Shown here one piece after another: positions 49,754 through 59,877 of a DNA stretch of 64,000 nucleotides. The position numbers were made by a program, and so were the translations under genes. The notes beneath the pieces were generated by a model. That model saw only the letters and a program-made list of their open reading frames with translations, was not told the DNA's origin and searched no databases. How positions within the stretch are numbered: the stretch's first letter is position 1; every line of letters starts with the position of its first letter. Source of the stretch: Thalassotalea loyana (GTDB lineage: Bacteria > Pseudomonadota > Gammaproteobacteria > Enterobacterales > Alteromonadaceae); assembly GCF_030161435.1 (NCBI RefSeq), contig NZ_BSSV01000005.1:124001-188000 (forward strand), written 5' to 3'.

Positions 49754-52174
49754 TTGCGCAAATTTATTAAGTTGCTCTCTGGTGTCTTTTTGTTATCTGC
49801 ATCGGTCCACGTTAGTGCTAATGCAGATGCGCCTGAATACCAGAAGCCATCTAAAGAGATACTCGAGCTGGTCGACGTTAAGCTCGCCCCCTACACATTA
49901 ATCGATGACGCGCGTAAGCATATGGTATTGCTATCTCGCGATACATATAAATCGATTGAAGAACTATCTATTAAAGAAATGAGGCTTGCGGGTTTACGTA
50001 TTGATCCAAAAACTAATATTGGTAGCCGAATTACGTACTTCAACGATATTAAAATTCAAAACGTAGGTGATACAAAGCGTAAATCTGTGAAAGGTTTACC
50101 TGAAAAACCACGTTTCGCCAATTTTGTTTGGTCGCCTAATCAAAAATACATTGCGATGACGCATACGACGGCAACGGGTGTTGAGTTGTGGGTACTTGAC
50201 GTTGCTAAAGCCAAAGTGCGCAAACTAACCAAAGCGACGCTTAACGCTAACATGGGCAATCCAATTGACTGGATGCAAGACAATAAGTCGTTGTTAGTTA
50301 AAATGTTACCAGAAGATCGCAAACCTTTGATTAACGCTGAAGCGGCTATTCCTGTAGGTCCAACAATTAGTGTAAGTGATGGTAAAAAAGCTCAAAACCG
50401 CACATACCAAGACTTATTAAAAAATAAAAACGACGAGTTTAACTTCGAACAATTAGCGCGTTCTGAAATTAAAGTCGTTTCTCTCAAGGGTAAAGTTAAA
50501 GACTGGGCAGATGCAGGTATGTTCGGTGGTATTTCAGTGTCACCAAATGGCAAGTATGTTCTTGTGACTCAGTACCAACGCCCATTTTCATATTTAGTAC
50601 CATACCGTCGCTTTCCAATGACATCGACGGTCTATTCTAAAAAAGGTAAAGCCGTCGAAGAAATTGTTTCTGTACCGTTAATTGAAGACTTACCAAAAGG
50701 TTTCATGTCGGTGCGAGAAGGCCGCCGTAATATCGCATGGCGAAATGATAAGCCAGCGACACTTTACTTTGTTGAAGCATTAGACGGTGGTGACGCTGCT
50801 AATGAAGTAGCACATCGTGATCAACTTAGTGAGCTGGACGCGCCGTTTAGTGGTGACGCAAAACCATTAATGAAAAGCATCAACCGCCTATATACAGTTA
50901 TGTGGGGTGATGATGACAACGCGTTAGCGGTTGATTACTGGTGGAATACTCGAAATACCAAAACGTATTTATTCAACCCGTCAAACGCTGAGCAGGCACC
51001 GGTTGTACTTTATGACCGCAACTACCAAGATGCATATAGTGATCCTGGCAACATCGTGACTCGCCGAAATGAGTTCGGCCGTTCAGTAATGGCGATGGAT
51101 GAAGGTCAAGTTTATATGCTTGGTGATGGTTTTAGTGATAAAGGTCAATTTCCATTTCTTGATCGCTTAACGCTAGCAAGCAAAGAAACGGAACGTTTAT
51201 ACCAGTCTCCATACACTGACAGAATTGAAGATCTACGTGATTTTGACGTAAAGAATCAACAACTACTAGTGCGCATTGAATCAAGCGACCAATACCCGAA
51301 CTACTTCTTCCGTAACTTAGGAAGTGATGATCTTCAGCAATTGACAGACTTTGCAAACCCTTTCCAAAGCCTGCAAAACGTTAAGAAAGAAGTCATTAAC
51401 TACAAACGAGATGACGGTTTAGACTTAACAGGTACATTATATTTACCGACAAACTACGAAGAAGGTAAGCGTTACCCAATGATTCTTTGGGCTTATCCGC
51501 GTGAATACAAAGATAAGAGTAGTGCTGGTCAAAACACGCAGAACCCGAATGAGTTTACGTACCCATTCTGGGGCTCACCAATTTACTGGGTTAAGAAAGG
51601 TTACGTAGTACTTGATGATGCAGCGTTCCCTATCGTCGGTGAAGGTGATGAAGAGCCTAATGACACGTTTAGAACGCAGTTAGTTGCCAATGCAAAAGCG
51701 GCAATAGATACATTGGACGAGCGTGGTCTTATTGATCCTGAGCGTGTTGCTGTTGGCGGTCATAGTTATGGTGCATTCATGGTAGCGAACCTGTTATCAC
51801 ATTCTGATCTTTTTGCTGCGGGTATTGCTCGTAGTGGTGCATACAATAGAACATTGACGCCATTTGGCTTCCAATCAGAAGAACGCTCTTACTGGGAAGC
51901 ACCAGAGGTCTACTACACTATGTCGCCATTTATGCATGCTGATAAAATGAAAACACCATTGTTGTTAATCCATGGTGAAGCTGACAACAATAGTGGTACA
52001 TATCCATTGCAAAGTGAGCGTTACTTTAATGCGCTAAAAGGCTTAGGGGCAACGGCAAGGCTGGTTATGTTACCGAAAGAGTCTCATGGCTATCGCGCAA
52101 AAGAAAGCATCATGCACTTATTGTGGGAGCAAGATGAATGGCTCGAAAAATACGTGAAAAATAAGAAGAAGTAA
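49754..52174 (+). CDS. S9 family (prolyl oligopeptidase-type) exported peptidase
   Basis: An 806-residue secreted serine peptidase. The start is TTG at 49754, with AAGGAGAAAGA just before it, and gives a signal peptide (FIKLLSGVFLLSASVHVSA). The N-terminal ~520 residues look like a beta-propeller. The catalytic alpha/beta-hydrolase domain has nucleophile Ser671 (GGHSYGAFM), an acid in LLIHGEADNN and His in KESHGYRAK. The two-part layout and KRDDGLDLTGTLYLP junction resemble the glutamyl endopeptidase-like S9D branch, but specificity is not certain. Likely a periplasmic or surface peptide degrader, common in protein-feeding marine bacteria. Confidence 0.92.
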   Translation: MRKFIKLLSGVFLLSASVHVSANADAPEYQKPSKEILELVDVKLAPYTLIDDARKHMVLLSRDTYKSIEELSIKEMRLAGLRIDPKTNIGSRITYFNDIKIQNVGDTKRKSVKGLPEKPRFANFVWSPNQKYIAMTHTTATGVELWVLDVAKAKVRKLTKATLNANMGNPIDWMQDNKSLLVKMLPEDRKPLINAEAAIPVGPTISVSDGKKAQNRTYQDLLKNKNDEFNFEQLARSEIKVVSLKGKVKDWADAGMFGGISVSPNGKYVLVTQYQRPFSYLVPYRRFPMTSTVYSKKGKAVEEIVSVPLIEDLPKGFMSVREGRRNIAWRNDKPATLYFVEALDGGDAANEVAHRDQLSELDAPFSGDAKPLMKSINRLYTVMWGDDDNALAVDYWWNTRNTKTYLFNPSNAEQAPVVLYDRNYQDAYSDPGNIVTRRNEFGRSVMAMDEGQVYMLGDGFSDKGQFPFLDRLTLASKETERLYQSPYTDRIEDLRDFDVKNQQLLVRIESSDQYPNYFFRNLGSDDLQQLTDFANPFQSLQNVKKEVINYKRDDGLDLTGTLYLPTNYEEGKRYPMILWAYPREYKDKSSAGQNTQNPNEFTYPFWGSPIYWVKKGYVVLDDAAFPIVGEGDEEPNDTFRTQLVANAKAAIDTLDERGLIDPERVAVGGHSYGAFMVANLLSHSDLFAAGIARSGAYNRTLTPFGFQSEERSYWEAPEVYYTMSPFMHADKMKTPLLLIHGEADNNSGTYPLQSERYFNALKGLGATARLVMLPKESHGYRAKESIMHLLWEQDEWLEKYVKNKKK

Positions 52175-52193
52175 TTAACGCTTGTTCACAAAT

Positions 52194-52224
52194 AAAAAAG
52201 CCCGGTACATACCGGGCTTTTTTT
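52194..52224. terminator. Bidirectional terminator between the S9 peptidase gene and hemY
   Basis: AAAAAAGCCCGGT (52194-52206), loop ACAT, ACCGGGCTTTTTT (52211-52223): 13 base pairs with T-runs on both strands between convergent genes. Confidence 0.95.
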
Positions 52225-52236
52225 ATGGAAACTCAT

Positions 52237-53427
52237 TTATTTGTCTAATTCAACGGCTTTGTACAAGGTTGCGTTAGCTTCTTGAACTTTGTTTTGCGCC
52301 ACCAATGCGTTACTAAACATCAAGTAGTCCTGTTTATCCATATGGTAGTGCTCAAGCTGCGCTAATGAGTGAAACGCCTTACCCGCCATATCCCAGTCTT
52401 TAGTCTGTCCAGCAACGTGCCCTAAATAACTTAGCCATACTCCATTTTCTGGTTGCTTTTGCACAATTTTTTGCACACTTGCGATTACATCATCAGCTCT
52501 AGTAAGTGGCAAATCACGCAGAGATTTAAGCAATTCAACATTAGTACCTGGTTTAATTAGCGGCAATAACACTTTGCTTAGACCTTGTTGAATACTATTT
52601 TTCGCTAACACGTGAGCATAACAAGCAATCACTGTTTCACGTTGCTTTACCTTGCGTGGTAAGTCCTGCCAATATTTTTGTAGCGCTTCATTGCTCTGCT
52701 CGCGAATAATCAAATTGAACTGACCGCTAAATGCTTTTTGTTCCCACTGACAAACTTCACTTTCACTGATGTTCTTATCTTTGCGTGCACGCACTAAGTA
52801 TTCTATCGCGCTATCAAAGCGCAACTCAGCAAGAGAAAGCGAAATTTCTAAAGCAAGTAAACGTGGTTCATGTCCGAGGTGACGATGGTATTCATTAAGC
52901 AGTTTGCGTGCTTTATCGTATTCTTCAAGTGCTAGTAACGTATTAAGACGCACCAACGCACTTTCGATGTTGTGTTTTGTGTTTTCGCTGCTTTCTAAAT
53001 ATTGCAAGTAATGCAAGGTGCTCGCTTTATCACCTTGTTTTTGGGCGCTGTCGGCTGCAATCAGGTATGCAACATCTTCGTTACTGATAGGCTCGGCACT
53101 TTTTACTGACAACGTCTCAGCGGATTTGTAATCACCGAGAATATAAGACGCAATACCTTTTCGGAAATCTCTTTTTGCTTTTCGTTGACTGGCAAGTGAG
53201 AACTTTCGCCATGCGCCAAAACTGAAATTAACGCCACCTTTTACAACTCGCAGCATGATAAATAGCGCAATAAACGTGAAAAATAGCAGTACCGAAGCCG
53301 TTACGACGGTTGATTCAATGGTAATATTGCCCATAGCGATCAAGATATAACCCTTCTCACCAATTAGTATTGGGCTTATCGCAACAGCGAGCAAAAATAA
53401 TAAAATAAACAGAATTAGATTTTTCAT
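52237..53427 (-). CDS. hemY: HemY-like TPR membrane protein
   Basis: A 396-residue inner-membrane protein of the HemY family (HemY N-terminal domain plus TPR-like helices). Two membrane helices (about 4-22 and 41-61) are followed by FGAWRKFSLASQRKAKRDFRKGIASYILGDYKSAE and a series of TPR-type helical pairs. It is distinct from protoporphyrinogen oxidase, which shares the name in Bacillus. The role in heme synthesis is inferred from its operon. It overlaps hemX by four bases (ATGA) and is the last gene of hemCDXY. Confidence 0.93.
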   Translation of the reverse strand: MKNLILFILLFLLAVAISPILIGEKGYILIAMGNITIESTVVTASVLLFFTFIALFIMLRVVKGGVNFSFGAWRKFSLASQRKAKRDFRKGIASYILGDYKSAETLSVKSAEPISNEDVAYLIAADSAQKQGDKASTLHYLQYLESSENTKHNIESALVRLNTLLALEEYDKARKLLNEYHRHLGHEPRLLALEISLSLAELRFDSAIEYLVRARKDKNISESEVCQWEQKAFSGQFNLIIREQSNEALQKYWQDLPRKVKQRETVIACYAHVLAKNSIQQGLSKVLLPLIKPGTNVELLKSLRDLPLTRADDVIASVQKIVQKQPENGVWLSYLGHVAGQTKDWDMAGKAFHSLAQLEHYHMDKQDYLMFSNALVAQNKVQEANATLYKAVELDK

Positions 53428-54752
53428 GCGCTGCCCTCATCTTCCTTGTCGGTTGATACGGGCTTAGGCATTGGTAACTTTTCTAATAATGGAACCTGTT
53501 TAGGTGTTTGATTAGGTTGATACTCGAGTGTTTGCGAAATGGCTTTTAATGAACGTAGTTGCGTTGGCAACGGAAGGTCAATTACCGCTTTATTTAGCTC
53601 TGCTAAACGCTCATTAAATCGGATAACTTGTTGACTGTCCATATCGTAATAACTCATTAACCATGCTTGTACATCAGCAATGCTTTGGCCAAATAATTCT
53701 GAGTTTTTACGCGTTACCGCCCATTGAGCCACTTGTAATTTTAAGCTCAAATTCTGTTGCAAGTTTTCTTGTTGGCTCGGTGACAATAATGCTTCAACAT
53801 TTGCTGTTCTTCGGCGCACCGTGATGAAGTCTTCCATTAGGCGTTGCCATGATTTCGATAGGTTTTCACGCCAGTCATCAGTGTTATCGCTCAACGTGAA
53901 GTCTGGTTCTTGCTCTGCACTATCAGGTGTATAAGCAAGTGCTAGCGGAAGGGTTTCGATCTGATTTTCAAGACCGATCAATGTTAAAATAACCGACTCG
54001 CTCTCTAATGCAGGTAATAGCGAGAGTTGCTCGATATCTTGGTGTATTACCTCACGAAGAGGCAATAAATTAGGATCGTTTAATTCCGTTAACCGGTTGT
54101 CGGCATCTCTTAGTAATGTAATAGCGCCTTGAGTATCGTCTTCTAACCAAATAGCTCGTGATGCTAAACGTACTAAGTACTGAGCTTCATGCAACAACCA
54201 ATCACTTGAACGCATATCTTTAAGCGCACTAACATCATTTGATAGTCGAGTGAGCTCTTGAGAAACTCGAGCTAACTCGGACTCTCCACCTTGCTGAGCA
54301 GTTGCTATTCTCTCTTCAAGTTGATTCGCTTGCTTAGTTACCAATGCAGTGATTTGACGCTGGTTATCTTGTTCAAGCTTGGCATTGGCGTCGGATGCTT
54401 GTTGATTAATAACGATCAATTGCTGCTGGTACCAATAAAATATACCAGCACAACCAGCAATAGCGATTAGCGCAAGAAATAGCGCAAAGCCAGCTAATTT
54501 ATTGCTACCTTTAGTTTCTTGTCTCGCCGTTTTATTCTCTGAAGTCGCCGTTCTTTTACTCGATGCAGTCTTTTCGGTTTTTTCGTAGTTAGCCGTGTTA
54601 TTTGTCGACGCTTTTTTATCTTCTACTGCGCCTTTTGTTGGCTCGCTAACATTATCCTTAGCAGGTTTCTCTGGTGCAGTTGCCTCGAGTTTCTCGTCCA
54701 CTACGTTATCAGAAGTGTTTGAATCTGCAGGCGTTGATTTTTTATCGGTCAT
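53424..54752 (-). CDS. hemX: HemX-like membrane protein
   Basis: Often labelled uroporphyrinogen-III C-methyltransferase, but the protein is a membrane-anchored coiled-coil with no SAM-binding site, so enzymatic function is doubtful. The start at 54752 ([10 protein letters not shown]) is chosen because GGAAG lies five bases upstream; starts at 54764 and 54800 are also in frame. The 442-residue product has a polar, Lys/Glu/Thr-rich cytoplasmic tail to about 85, one helix (LAGFALFLALIAIAGCAGIFYWY), a coiled coil and a conserved C-terminal domain containing WLLHEAQYLVRLASRAIWLEDD. The ATG lies inside the end of hemD. Confidence 0.92.
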   Translation of the reverse strand: MTDKKSTPADSNTSDNVVDEKLEATAPEKPAKDNVSEPTKGAVEDKKASTNNTANYEKTEKTASSKRTATSENKTARQETKGSNKLAGFALFLALIAIAGCAGIFYWYQQQLIVINQQASDANAKLEQDNQRQITALVTKQANQLEERIATAQQGGESELARVSQELTRLSNDVSALKDMRSSDWLLHEAQYLVRLASRAIWLEDDTQGAITLLRDADNRLTELNDPNLLPLREVIHQDIEQLSLLPALESESVILTLIGLENQIETLPLALAYTPDSAEQEPDFTLSDNTDDWRENLSKSWQRLMEDFITVRRRTANVEALLSPSQQENLQQNLSLKLQVAQWAVTRKNSELFGQSIADVQAWLMSYYDMDSQQVIRFNERLAELNKAVIDLPLPTQLRSLKAISQTLEYQPNQTPKQVPLLEKLPMPKPVSTDKEDEGSA

Positions 54753-55476
54753 AGTTACTTCCATTTTGGCAAGCTTCCAATAGATCTTGGTTACTCGCAC
54801 CTTTGGCTAGAATAATATGGGTTAATTCTAACTGCTTTGCTTTTGCGTAAATCCGTGAACTGGCAACAACCCAAGTACATGATCTTTGCCAATAATTATC
54901 AGTCGTTACTAGTAATTTTGCCATTTTTTCTAAAATAGCGACACTAGAGCAAATAATAAAGTTTATCCCCTCATCATGCCACTGCTGTGCTATTTGTGGT
55001 TTAAATGTTCGCCATAAACGCAGGTAACTTTGTAAATATTTTACCTGCGCACCACGCTTTGTTAACTCATCAAACATTAGCTCTCTGCCGTTTTCACCTC
55101 GCACGATGATGATATCTTTGGTATCGACATGCGCTAATTCATCGAGGGCTAATACACCTTCACTGTTTTGCTGTAATGGTGTGACGGCACTAACACCGAG
55201 TTGTTTTAGCGTTTCTTGAGTAGCTTTTCCCACTGCGATAAAGAGGGTGACTTGCCATCGACTGATAGGCACTTGTGCATTGGCTAACTCGACCGCGGCT
55301 TGAGAGACAAAAATGGCGATGTCTGCTTGCGGTAACGAGGTTGTTAATGGCGTGGGCTGATAGGTAAACAGTGGCTCAAAGCGCGCTTTGATGCCTTGTT
55401 GTTGAAGGAGTGAAACAAGTGCTCGGCCTTTGGGTTCAGGCCGAGTTACTAATACGTGCGGATTAGGCTTGATCAT
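54742..55476 (-). CDS. hemD: Uroporphyrinogen-III synthase
   Basis: Cyclises hydroxymethylbilane to uroporphyrinogen III. The 244-residue protein is poorly conserved, as is usual for HemD, but shows the two-domain fold with [21 protein letters not shown] at the start and [24 protein letters not shown] in the middle. Overlaps hemC by 14 bp upstream and hemX by 11 bp downstream, so it is translated within the operon. Confidence 0.93.
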   Translation of the reverse strand: MIKPNPHVLVTRPEPKGRALVSLLQQQGIKARFEPLFTYQPTPLTTSLPQADIAIFVSQAAVELANAQVPISRWQVTLFIAVGKATQETLKQLGVSAVTPLQQNSEGVLALDELAHVDTKDIIIVRGENGRELMFDELTKRGAQVKYLQSYLRLWRTFKPQIAQQWHDEGINFIICSSVAILEKMAKLLVTTDNYWQRSCTWVVASSRIYAKAKQLELTHIILAKGASNQDLLEACQNGSNYDR

Positions 55477-56392
55477 AAACCTGCTTAAGAATTTTATCAG
55501 CGCCCATGCTTAATAAATCTTGTGCAAGGTTTCGACCTAACTGCTCAGCATCATTCTTGTGGCCCATGGCTGACTTTTCGATGACTTCTGAACCGTCAAC
55601 AGCGCCAACTAAGCCTTTCAAATGAACTTGGTCACCATCTAACGTTGCAAATGCGCCAATTGGCACTTGGCAGCCACCTTCAAGTGCACGGTTCATTGCG
55701 CGCTCTGCTAGCACCCTAATACGCGTTTGTTCACAGGCTAATGGTGCCAATAATGCCTTTATTTGTTCATCATCCGTTCGACACTCGATACCTACAGCAC
55801 CTTGGCCATTAGCAGGTAACATGACGTCTGGTTCAATGAACTCTTTGATACGTTCAGGCATTTCCAAGCGGATTAATCCTGCTGCTGCCAGAATGATCGC
55901 ATCGTATTGACCCTCGTCTAATTTTTTTAGACGGGTATTTACATTGCCGCGTAAATCGCGAATATCCAGATCTGGTCGCATTGCTTTGATTTGGCATTGC
56001 CGGCGTAAACTCGATGTACCGACAATCGCTCCTTCAGGTAACTCTGCTAAGCTTGCGATAGTATTTGAAACAAATGCATCGCGCGGATCTTCTCGTGGAC
56101 AAATAATCTCTAAGCCTAACCCCTCTGGAAATTCGACAGGAACATCTTTCATCGAATGAACAGCGATATCAGCACGATTTTCTAACATTGCTACTTCAAG
56201 TTCTTTTACAAAAAGACCTTTACCACCTACTTTGGCCAATGGTGTATCTAAAATAATATCGCCTTTGGTGACCATAGGTACTAGCTCTACCTTAATGTCA
56301 TCATGGAAGTGCTCAAGTTGAGCTTTTACATATTCAGCTTGCCATAATGCAAGAGCGCTTTTGCGTGTTGCAATGCGTACAGTTGGAGTCAT
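55463..56392 (-). CDS. hemC: Porphobilinogen deaminase (hydroxymethylbilane synthase)
   Basis: Assembles four porphobilinogens into hydroxymethylbilane. The 309-residue protein begins [19 protein letters not shown], has VHSMKDVP and [11 protein letters not shown], and carries the dipyrromethane cofactor Cys in [13 protein letters not shown]. First of hemCDXY; 14 bp downstream of cyaY on the same strand. Confidence 0.98.
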   Translation of the reverse strand: MTPTVRIATRKSALALWQAEYVKAQLEHFHDDIKVELVPMVTKGDIILDTPLAKVGGKGLFVKELEVAMLENRADIAVHSMKDVPVEFPEGLGLEIICPREDPRDAFVSNTIASLAELPEGAIVGTSSLRRQCQIKAMRPDLDIRDLRGNVNTRLKKLDEGQYDAIILAAAGLIRLEMPERIKEFIEPDVMLPANGQGAVGIECRTDDEQIKALLAPLACEQTRIRVLAERAMNRALEGGCQVPIGAFATLDGDQVHLKGLVGAVDGSEVIEKSAMGHKNDAEQLGRNLAQDLLSMGADKILKQVYDQA

Positions 56393-56406
56393 GAAACTAC
56401 CTTAAT

Positions 56407-56727
56407 TTATTCAGCACTTAATTCTATAGTTGCTTCGGCTTGCACGCTTACTGCGTTAGATAAAAACTGCCAAAGCTCTCCGCCACCGCGTTTGTCTTGC
56501 CATGAATCGTTGTCAAAAACGAAATGATGACCATTAAACTTAGTCGCAACCCATATTTCATGTAATGGTGCTTGTTTGTTAATAATGATTTTAGAGCCAT
56601 TCTTGAACGCTAATGTGAGCATTGAACCTACGCTTTCGTAATCAATATCAACGCCACAATCTTCAATGGCCTCTTCAATTGCCAGTAATAAGTCGTCAGC
56701 AATTAAATTGTATTGGCTATCGTTCAT
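56407..56727 (-). CDS. cyaY: Iron donor protein CyaY (frataxin)
   Basis: The bacterial frataxin, an iron-binding regulator of iron-sulfur cluster assembly. The 106-residue protein has an acidic first helix (LLLAIEEAIEDCGVDIDYE) and the family's IIINKQAPLHEIWVATKFNGHHF and WQDKRGGGELWQFLS strands. It is divergent from lptM across 153 bp and precedes hemC on the same strand, where E. coli has cyaA in between. Confidence 0.96.
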   Translation of the reverse strand: MNDSQYNLIADDLLLAIEEAIEDCGVDIDYESVGSMLTLAFKNGSKIIINKQAPLHEIWVATKFNGHHFVFDNDSWQDKRGGGELWQFLSNAVSVQAEATIELSAE

Positions 56728-56880
56728 AATTATCCTTTAACTCGTCTAATGTAGCAATTTTATTCCCCAAAACACTGATATACGTCAAGGTAATAAAATT
56801 CGTTGTATAAAACCGATTATAAAACGTCTATCATGGTAAAAAAACTCGAAACACCAATTATCTATTGGTAAATAGTGCAT

Positions 56881-57015
56881 ATGAACAAACAAAAAGTTAT
56901 TTTATCCGTTTGTGGTTTATTGGTTTTGTGTTTATCTGGCTGCGGTTTAAGTGGCGACCTTTATCAAGAACCACCTGAGAAAAACACGCCAACATCATCT
57001 TCACAGGAACAATAA
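56881..57015 (+). CDS. lptM: Small lipoprotein LptM (YifL)
   Basis: A 44-residue lipoprotein: MNKQKVILSVCGLLVLCL signal followed by the lipobox LSGC (Cys at position 21), then GLSGDLYQEPPEK, the family's conserved post-Cys segment. In E. coli LptM helps mature the LptD/LptE lipopolysaccharide translocon. The gene lies directly before lysA (three bases), the position seen in many gammaproteobacteria (often called lppL). Confidence 0.93.
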   Translation: MNKQKVILSVCGLLVLCLSGCGLSGDLYQEPPEKNTPTSSSQEQ

Positions 57016-57018
57016 TTC

Positions 57019-58287
57019 GTGGATTACTTTAATCGCCATGGTGAGTCATTATATGCTGAGAACTGCTCTGTTACTGCGTTAGCAAAAGAATATGGCACGC
57101 CATTGTATGTTTATTCGAGAGCGACAATTGAACGTCACTGGCATGCTTTCGACAACGCAGCAGGCGAACAACCTCATATGGTTTGTTACGCCGTAAAAGC
57201 GAATAGTAACTTAGCGGTATTAAATACAATGGCGCGCTTAGGTAGTGGTTTTGATATTGTCTCGCAAGGTGAGTTAGCGCGTGTTATTCAAGCCGGCGGT
57301 GACCCTACTAAGGTGGTCTTTTCAGGTGTCGGAAAAACATCAAAAGAAATCGCTTATGCACTAGATAAAAACATTTATTGCTTCAATGTTGAGTCAGCAG
57401 CAGAGCTAGAACGTATCAACCAAGTGGCGCTCAATGAAGGTAAAGTGGCTAATGTCTCATTACGTGTTAATCCTGACGTAGATGCTGGTACCCACCCATA
57501 TATTTCCACTGGCCTAAAAGAAAATAAATTTGGCGTCAGTATCGATGAAGCTATTTCTATTTATCAAAAAGCTGCACAAATGAAGGGCATAGCTGTCAAA
57601 GGTATTGATTGTCACATTGGTTCGCAATTGACAGAAATGGCGCCTTTTTTAGATGCATTAGATCGCGTCTTAGCTTTGATTGACCGATTAGCCGAAATGG
57701 GGATCACGCTCTCTCACTTAGATGTCGGCGGTGGTCTTGGCGTTCGTTATGATGATGAAGAGCCCCCACATCCAAATGATTACGCAAAAGCGTTAGCGGA
57801 AAAGCTCGCTGGCTATGATCTCACGTTAATTTACGAGCCAGGCCGAGCAATAATGGCAAATGCTGGTATTTTGGTTACCGAGGTTGAGTTTTTAAAAACG
57901 AATGAAGGTCGAAATTTTGCCATTGTTGACGCAGCAATGAATGATTTAATTCGTCCATCACTTTACCAAGCCTACCAACAAATTATTTCAGTTGAGGATA
58001 CTCAACGTGATGATGTTGAAGCGAAAGCCTATGATATTGTTGGTCCTATTTGTGAGACCGGCGACTTTTTGGGTAAAGAGCGCGTTCTTGCGATAAAAGC
58101 GGGCGATCTTTTAGCGGTGCGCTCTGCGGGTGCTTATGGTTTTACAATGAGCTCAAATTACAATTCACGCCCTCGAGTGGCTGAAGTCATGGTTGATGAT
58201 GAGCAATCTCATTTAATTCGTCAACGCGAAACTATCGAGAGTCTATGGCAAGGCGAATCAATTTTGCCGGGCGATAAAGAGGATTAA
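57019..58287 (+). CDS. lysA: Diaminopimelate decarboxylase
   Basis: PLP-dependent last step of lysine synthesis, meso-diaminopimelate to lysine. The 422-residue protein uses a GTG start at 57019, three bases after lptM. PLP lysine in VCYAVKANSNLAVL, HIGSQLTE, DVGGGLGVRY and the substrate CETGDFLG motif are all present. Next to dapF, which makes its substrate. Confidence 0.97.
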   Translation: MDYFNRHGESLYAENCSVTALAKEYGTPLYVYSRATIERHWHAFDNAAGEQPHMVCYAVKANSNLAVLNTMARLGSGFDIVSQGELARVIQAGGDPTKVVFSGVGKTSKEIAYALDKNIYCFNVESAAELERINQVALNEGKVANVSLRVNPDVDAGTHPYISTGLKENKFGVSIDEAISIYQKAAQMKGIAVKGIDCHIGSQLTEMAPFLDALDRVLALIDRLAEMGITLSHLDVGGGLGVRYDDEEPPHPNDYAKALAEKLAGYDLTLIYEPGRAIMANAGILVTEVEFLKTNEGRNFAIVDAAMNDLIRPSLYQAYQQIISVEDTQRDDVEAKAYDIVGPICETGDFLGKERVLAIKAGDLLAVRSAGAYGFTMSSNYNSRPRVAEVMVDDEQSHLIRQRETIESLWQGESILPGDKED

Positions 58288-58297
58288 GAAGAGCTGA

Positions 58298-59128
58298 ATG
58301 TTAGTTAATTTTTCAAAAATGCATGGTTTAGGTAACGATTTTTTGGTGTTAGATAATGTCACCCAAAATGTGTTTTTGTCTAACGACCAAATTAAGCAGT
58401 TAGCTGACCGAAATTTTGGTGTTGGTTTTGACCAATTGTTAGTTGTGGAGCCACCTTACGATCCTGATTTAGATTTTCATTATCGTATCTTCAATGCCGA
58501 TGGCAGTGAGGTAAGTCAATGTGGTAATGGCGCTAGATGCTTTGCTAAGTTTGTCCGATTAAAAGGACTGACTAACAAAACTAAAATTAAGGTGTCGACT
58601 TCATCTGGCAAAATGACGTTGTTTGTAGAGCGTGACGGCAATATTTCCGTGCATATGCCTGTCCCTCAATTAGAACCGGGTCAAATTCCATTTCAAGCAC
58701 AAAAAAAAGAAGGCACTTACATTATTCGCACAGAAGATGAGACGGTTTTTTGTGGTGCCGTATCCATGGGTAATCCTCATTGCGTGGTTACTGTTGAGGA
58801 TATTGATGCTGCACCAGTTGAGACGTTGGGAGCCGAGATATCACATCATGAACGTTTTCCTAAGCAGGCTAATGTCGGCTTTATGGAAATCGTTTCAGAG
58901 AAATTTATTAAACTACGTGTATACGAGCGTGGCGCTGGCGAAACACTAGCGTGTGGTAGTGGAGCATGTGCTGCGGTCGTTGTTGGTCAAATTCAGAAAA
59001 AGCTTGCCAATCAAGTGACGGTAGAACTTCCTGGTGGTAAATTACGTATCTTTTGGAAAGGGCCTGGACATTCAGTCAAAATGTCAGGACCCGCAGTGCA
59101 CGTATTCGACGGACAATTACATATATGA
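58298..59128 (+). CDS. dapF: Diaminopimelate epimerase
   Basis: Epimerises LL- to meso-diaminopimelate for lysine and peptidoglycan. The 276-residue protein begins [16 protein letters not shown]. The two catalytic cysteines are in [17 protein letters not shown] and [11 protein letters not shown]. The stop overlaps the next ATG (ATGA). Confidence 0.98.
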   Translation: MLVNFSKMHGLGNDFLVLDNVTQNVFLSNDQIKQLADRNFGVGFDQLLVVEPPYDPDLDFHYRIFNADGSEVSQCGNGARCFAKFVRLKGLTNKTKIKVSTSSGKMTLFVERDGNISVHMPVPQLEPGQIPFQAQKKEGTYIIRTEDETVFCGAVSMGNPHCVVTVEDIDAAPVETLGAEISHHERFPKQANVGFMEIVSEKFIKLRVYERGAGETLACGSGACAAVVVGQIQKKLANQVTVELPGGKLRIFWKGPGHSVKMSGPAVHVFDGQLHI

Positions 59129-59865
59129 ACAACGACAACAACCTTCAGAACACCCAAGAAAAATTAGATGCAGACATTGAAGGTGTTGCAGATGAAATGA
59201 TCGCCAAAGTAGGCGCTCAAGCAACAGAACAACTTGTTGCTGATTACTTGATTCAACACCCTGAGTTTTTTCAACGTCACAATGATTTAGTTGGTGCTCT
59301 TAGATTACAGGATGAACAACGTGGTGTTGTTTCTTTGGTTGAACGACAACAACAAGTCTTGCGCCAGAAAGTACAAGGTTTAGAAGAAGAAATTACTCAC
59401 CTTATGTCGACTGCGCAACAAAATGAACGTTTATTTTTCTTGTACAGTGACATGTATATGAGAATGATTGATTGTCAAAGTGCGGGTGAAATCATTGATT
59501 GTATTCATCAGGCTTGTACACAATTACTTTCGCTTGCCGATTGCAAATTATGGTTAGTTGATAGCCAACTCGATCATCAAAATGTCAGTAAAAATGATTG
59601 TTATGGTGTCATGCAAAATCGATTTGCAAAAACGGACTATTATTTTGGTCGAATCCAACAAAGTGAACAAGAAATGATTTTTTCGGAGCCTACTGATGGT
59701 TCCGTCGTTCTGATCAAGTTGGAAAACCGAGAGCAAGCGATAGGGTTTATCGCGATCAGCTCACAAGATGCTGAGCACTTTGACCCAACAATGGATACCC
59801 TTTTGTTAGAACAGTTTAGAAAGCTAGTGGGTAAGTTACTTGCACAGCACCTTGCTAGTGAATAG
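59125..59865 (+). CDS. DUF484 family protein
   Basis: A 246-residue cytosolic protein of the DUF484 family (GAF-like). The ATG at 59125 overlaps the dapF stop and is chosen over 59053, whose extra 24 residues are dapF read in another frame. Characteristic are [21 protein letters not shown] and [23 protein letters not shown]. In many gammaproteobacteria the gene is followed by xerC; here it is followed 12 bp later by the HAD gene. Function unknown. Confidence 0.92.
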   Translation: MNNDNNLQNTQEKLDADIEGVADEMIAKVGAQATEQLVADYLIQHPEFFQRHNDLVGALRLQDEQRGVVSLVERQQQVLRQKVQGLEEEITHLMSTAQQNERLFFLYSDMYMRMIDCQSAGEIIDCIHQACTQLLSLADCKLWLVDSQLDHQNVSKNDCYGVMQNRFAKTDYYFGRIQQSEQEMIFSEPTDGSVVLIKLENREQAIGFIAISSQDAEHFDPTMDTLLLEQFRKLVGKLLAQHLASE

Positions 59866-59877
59866 CCGAGGGCACAA

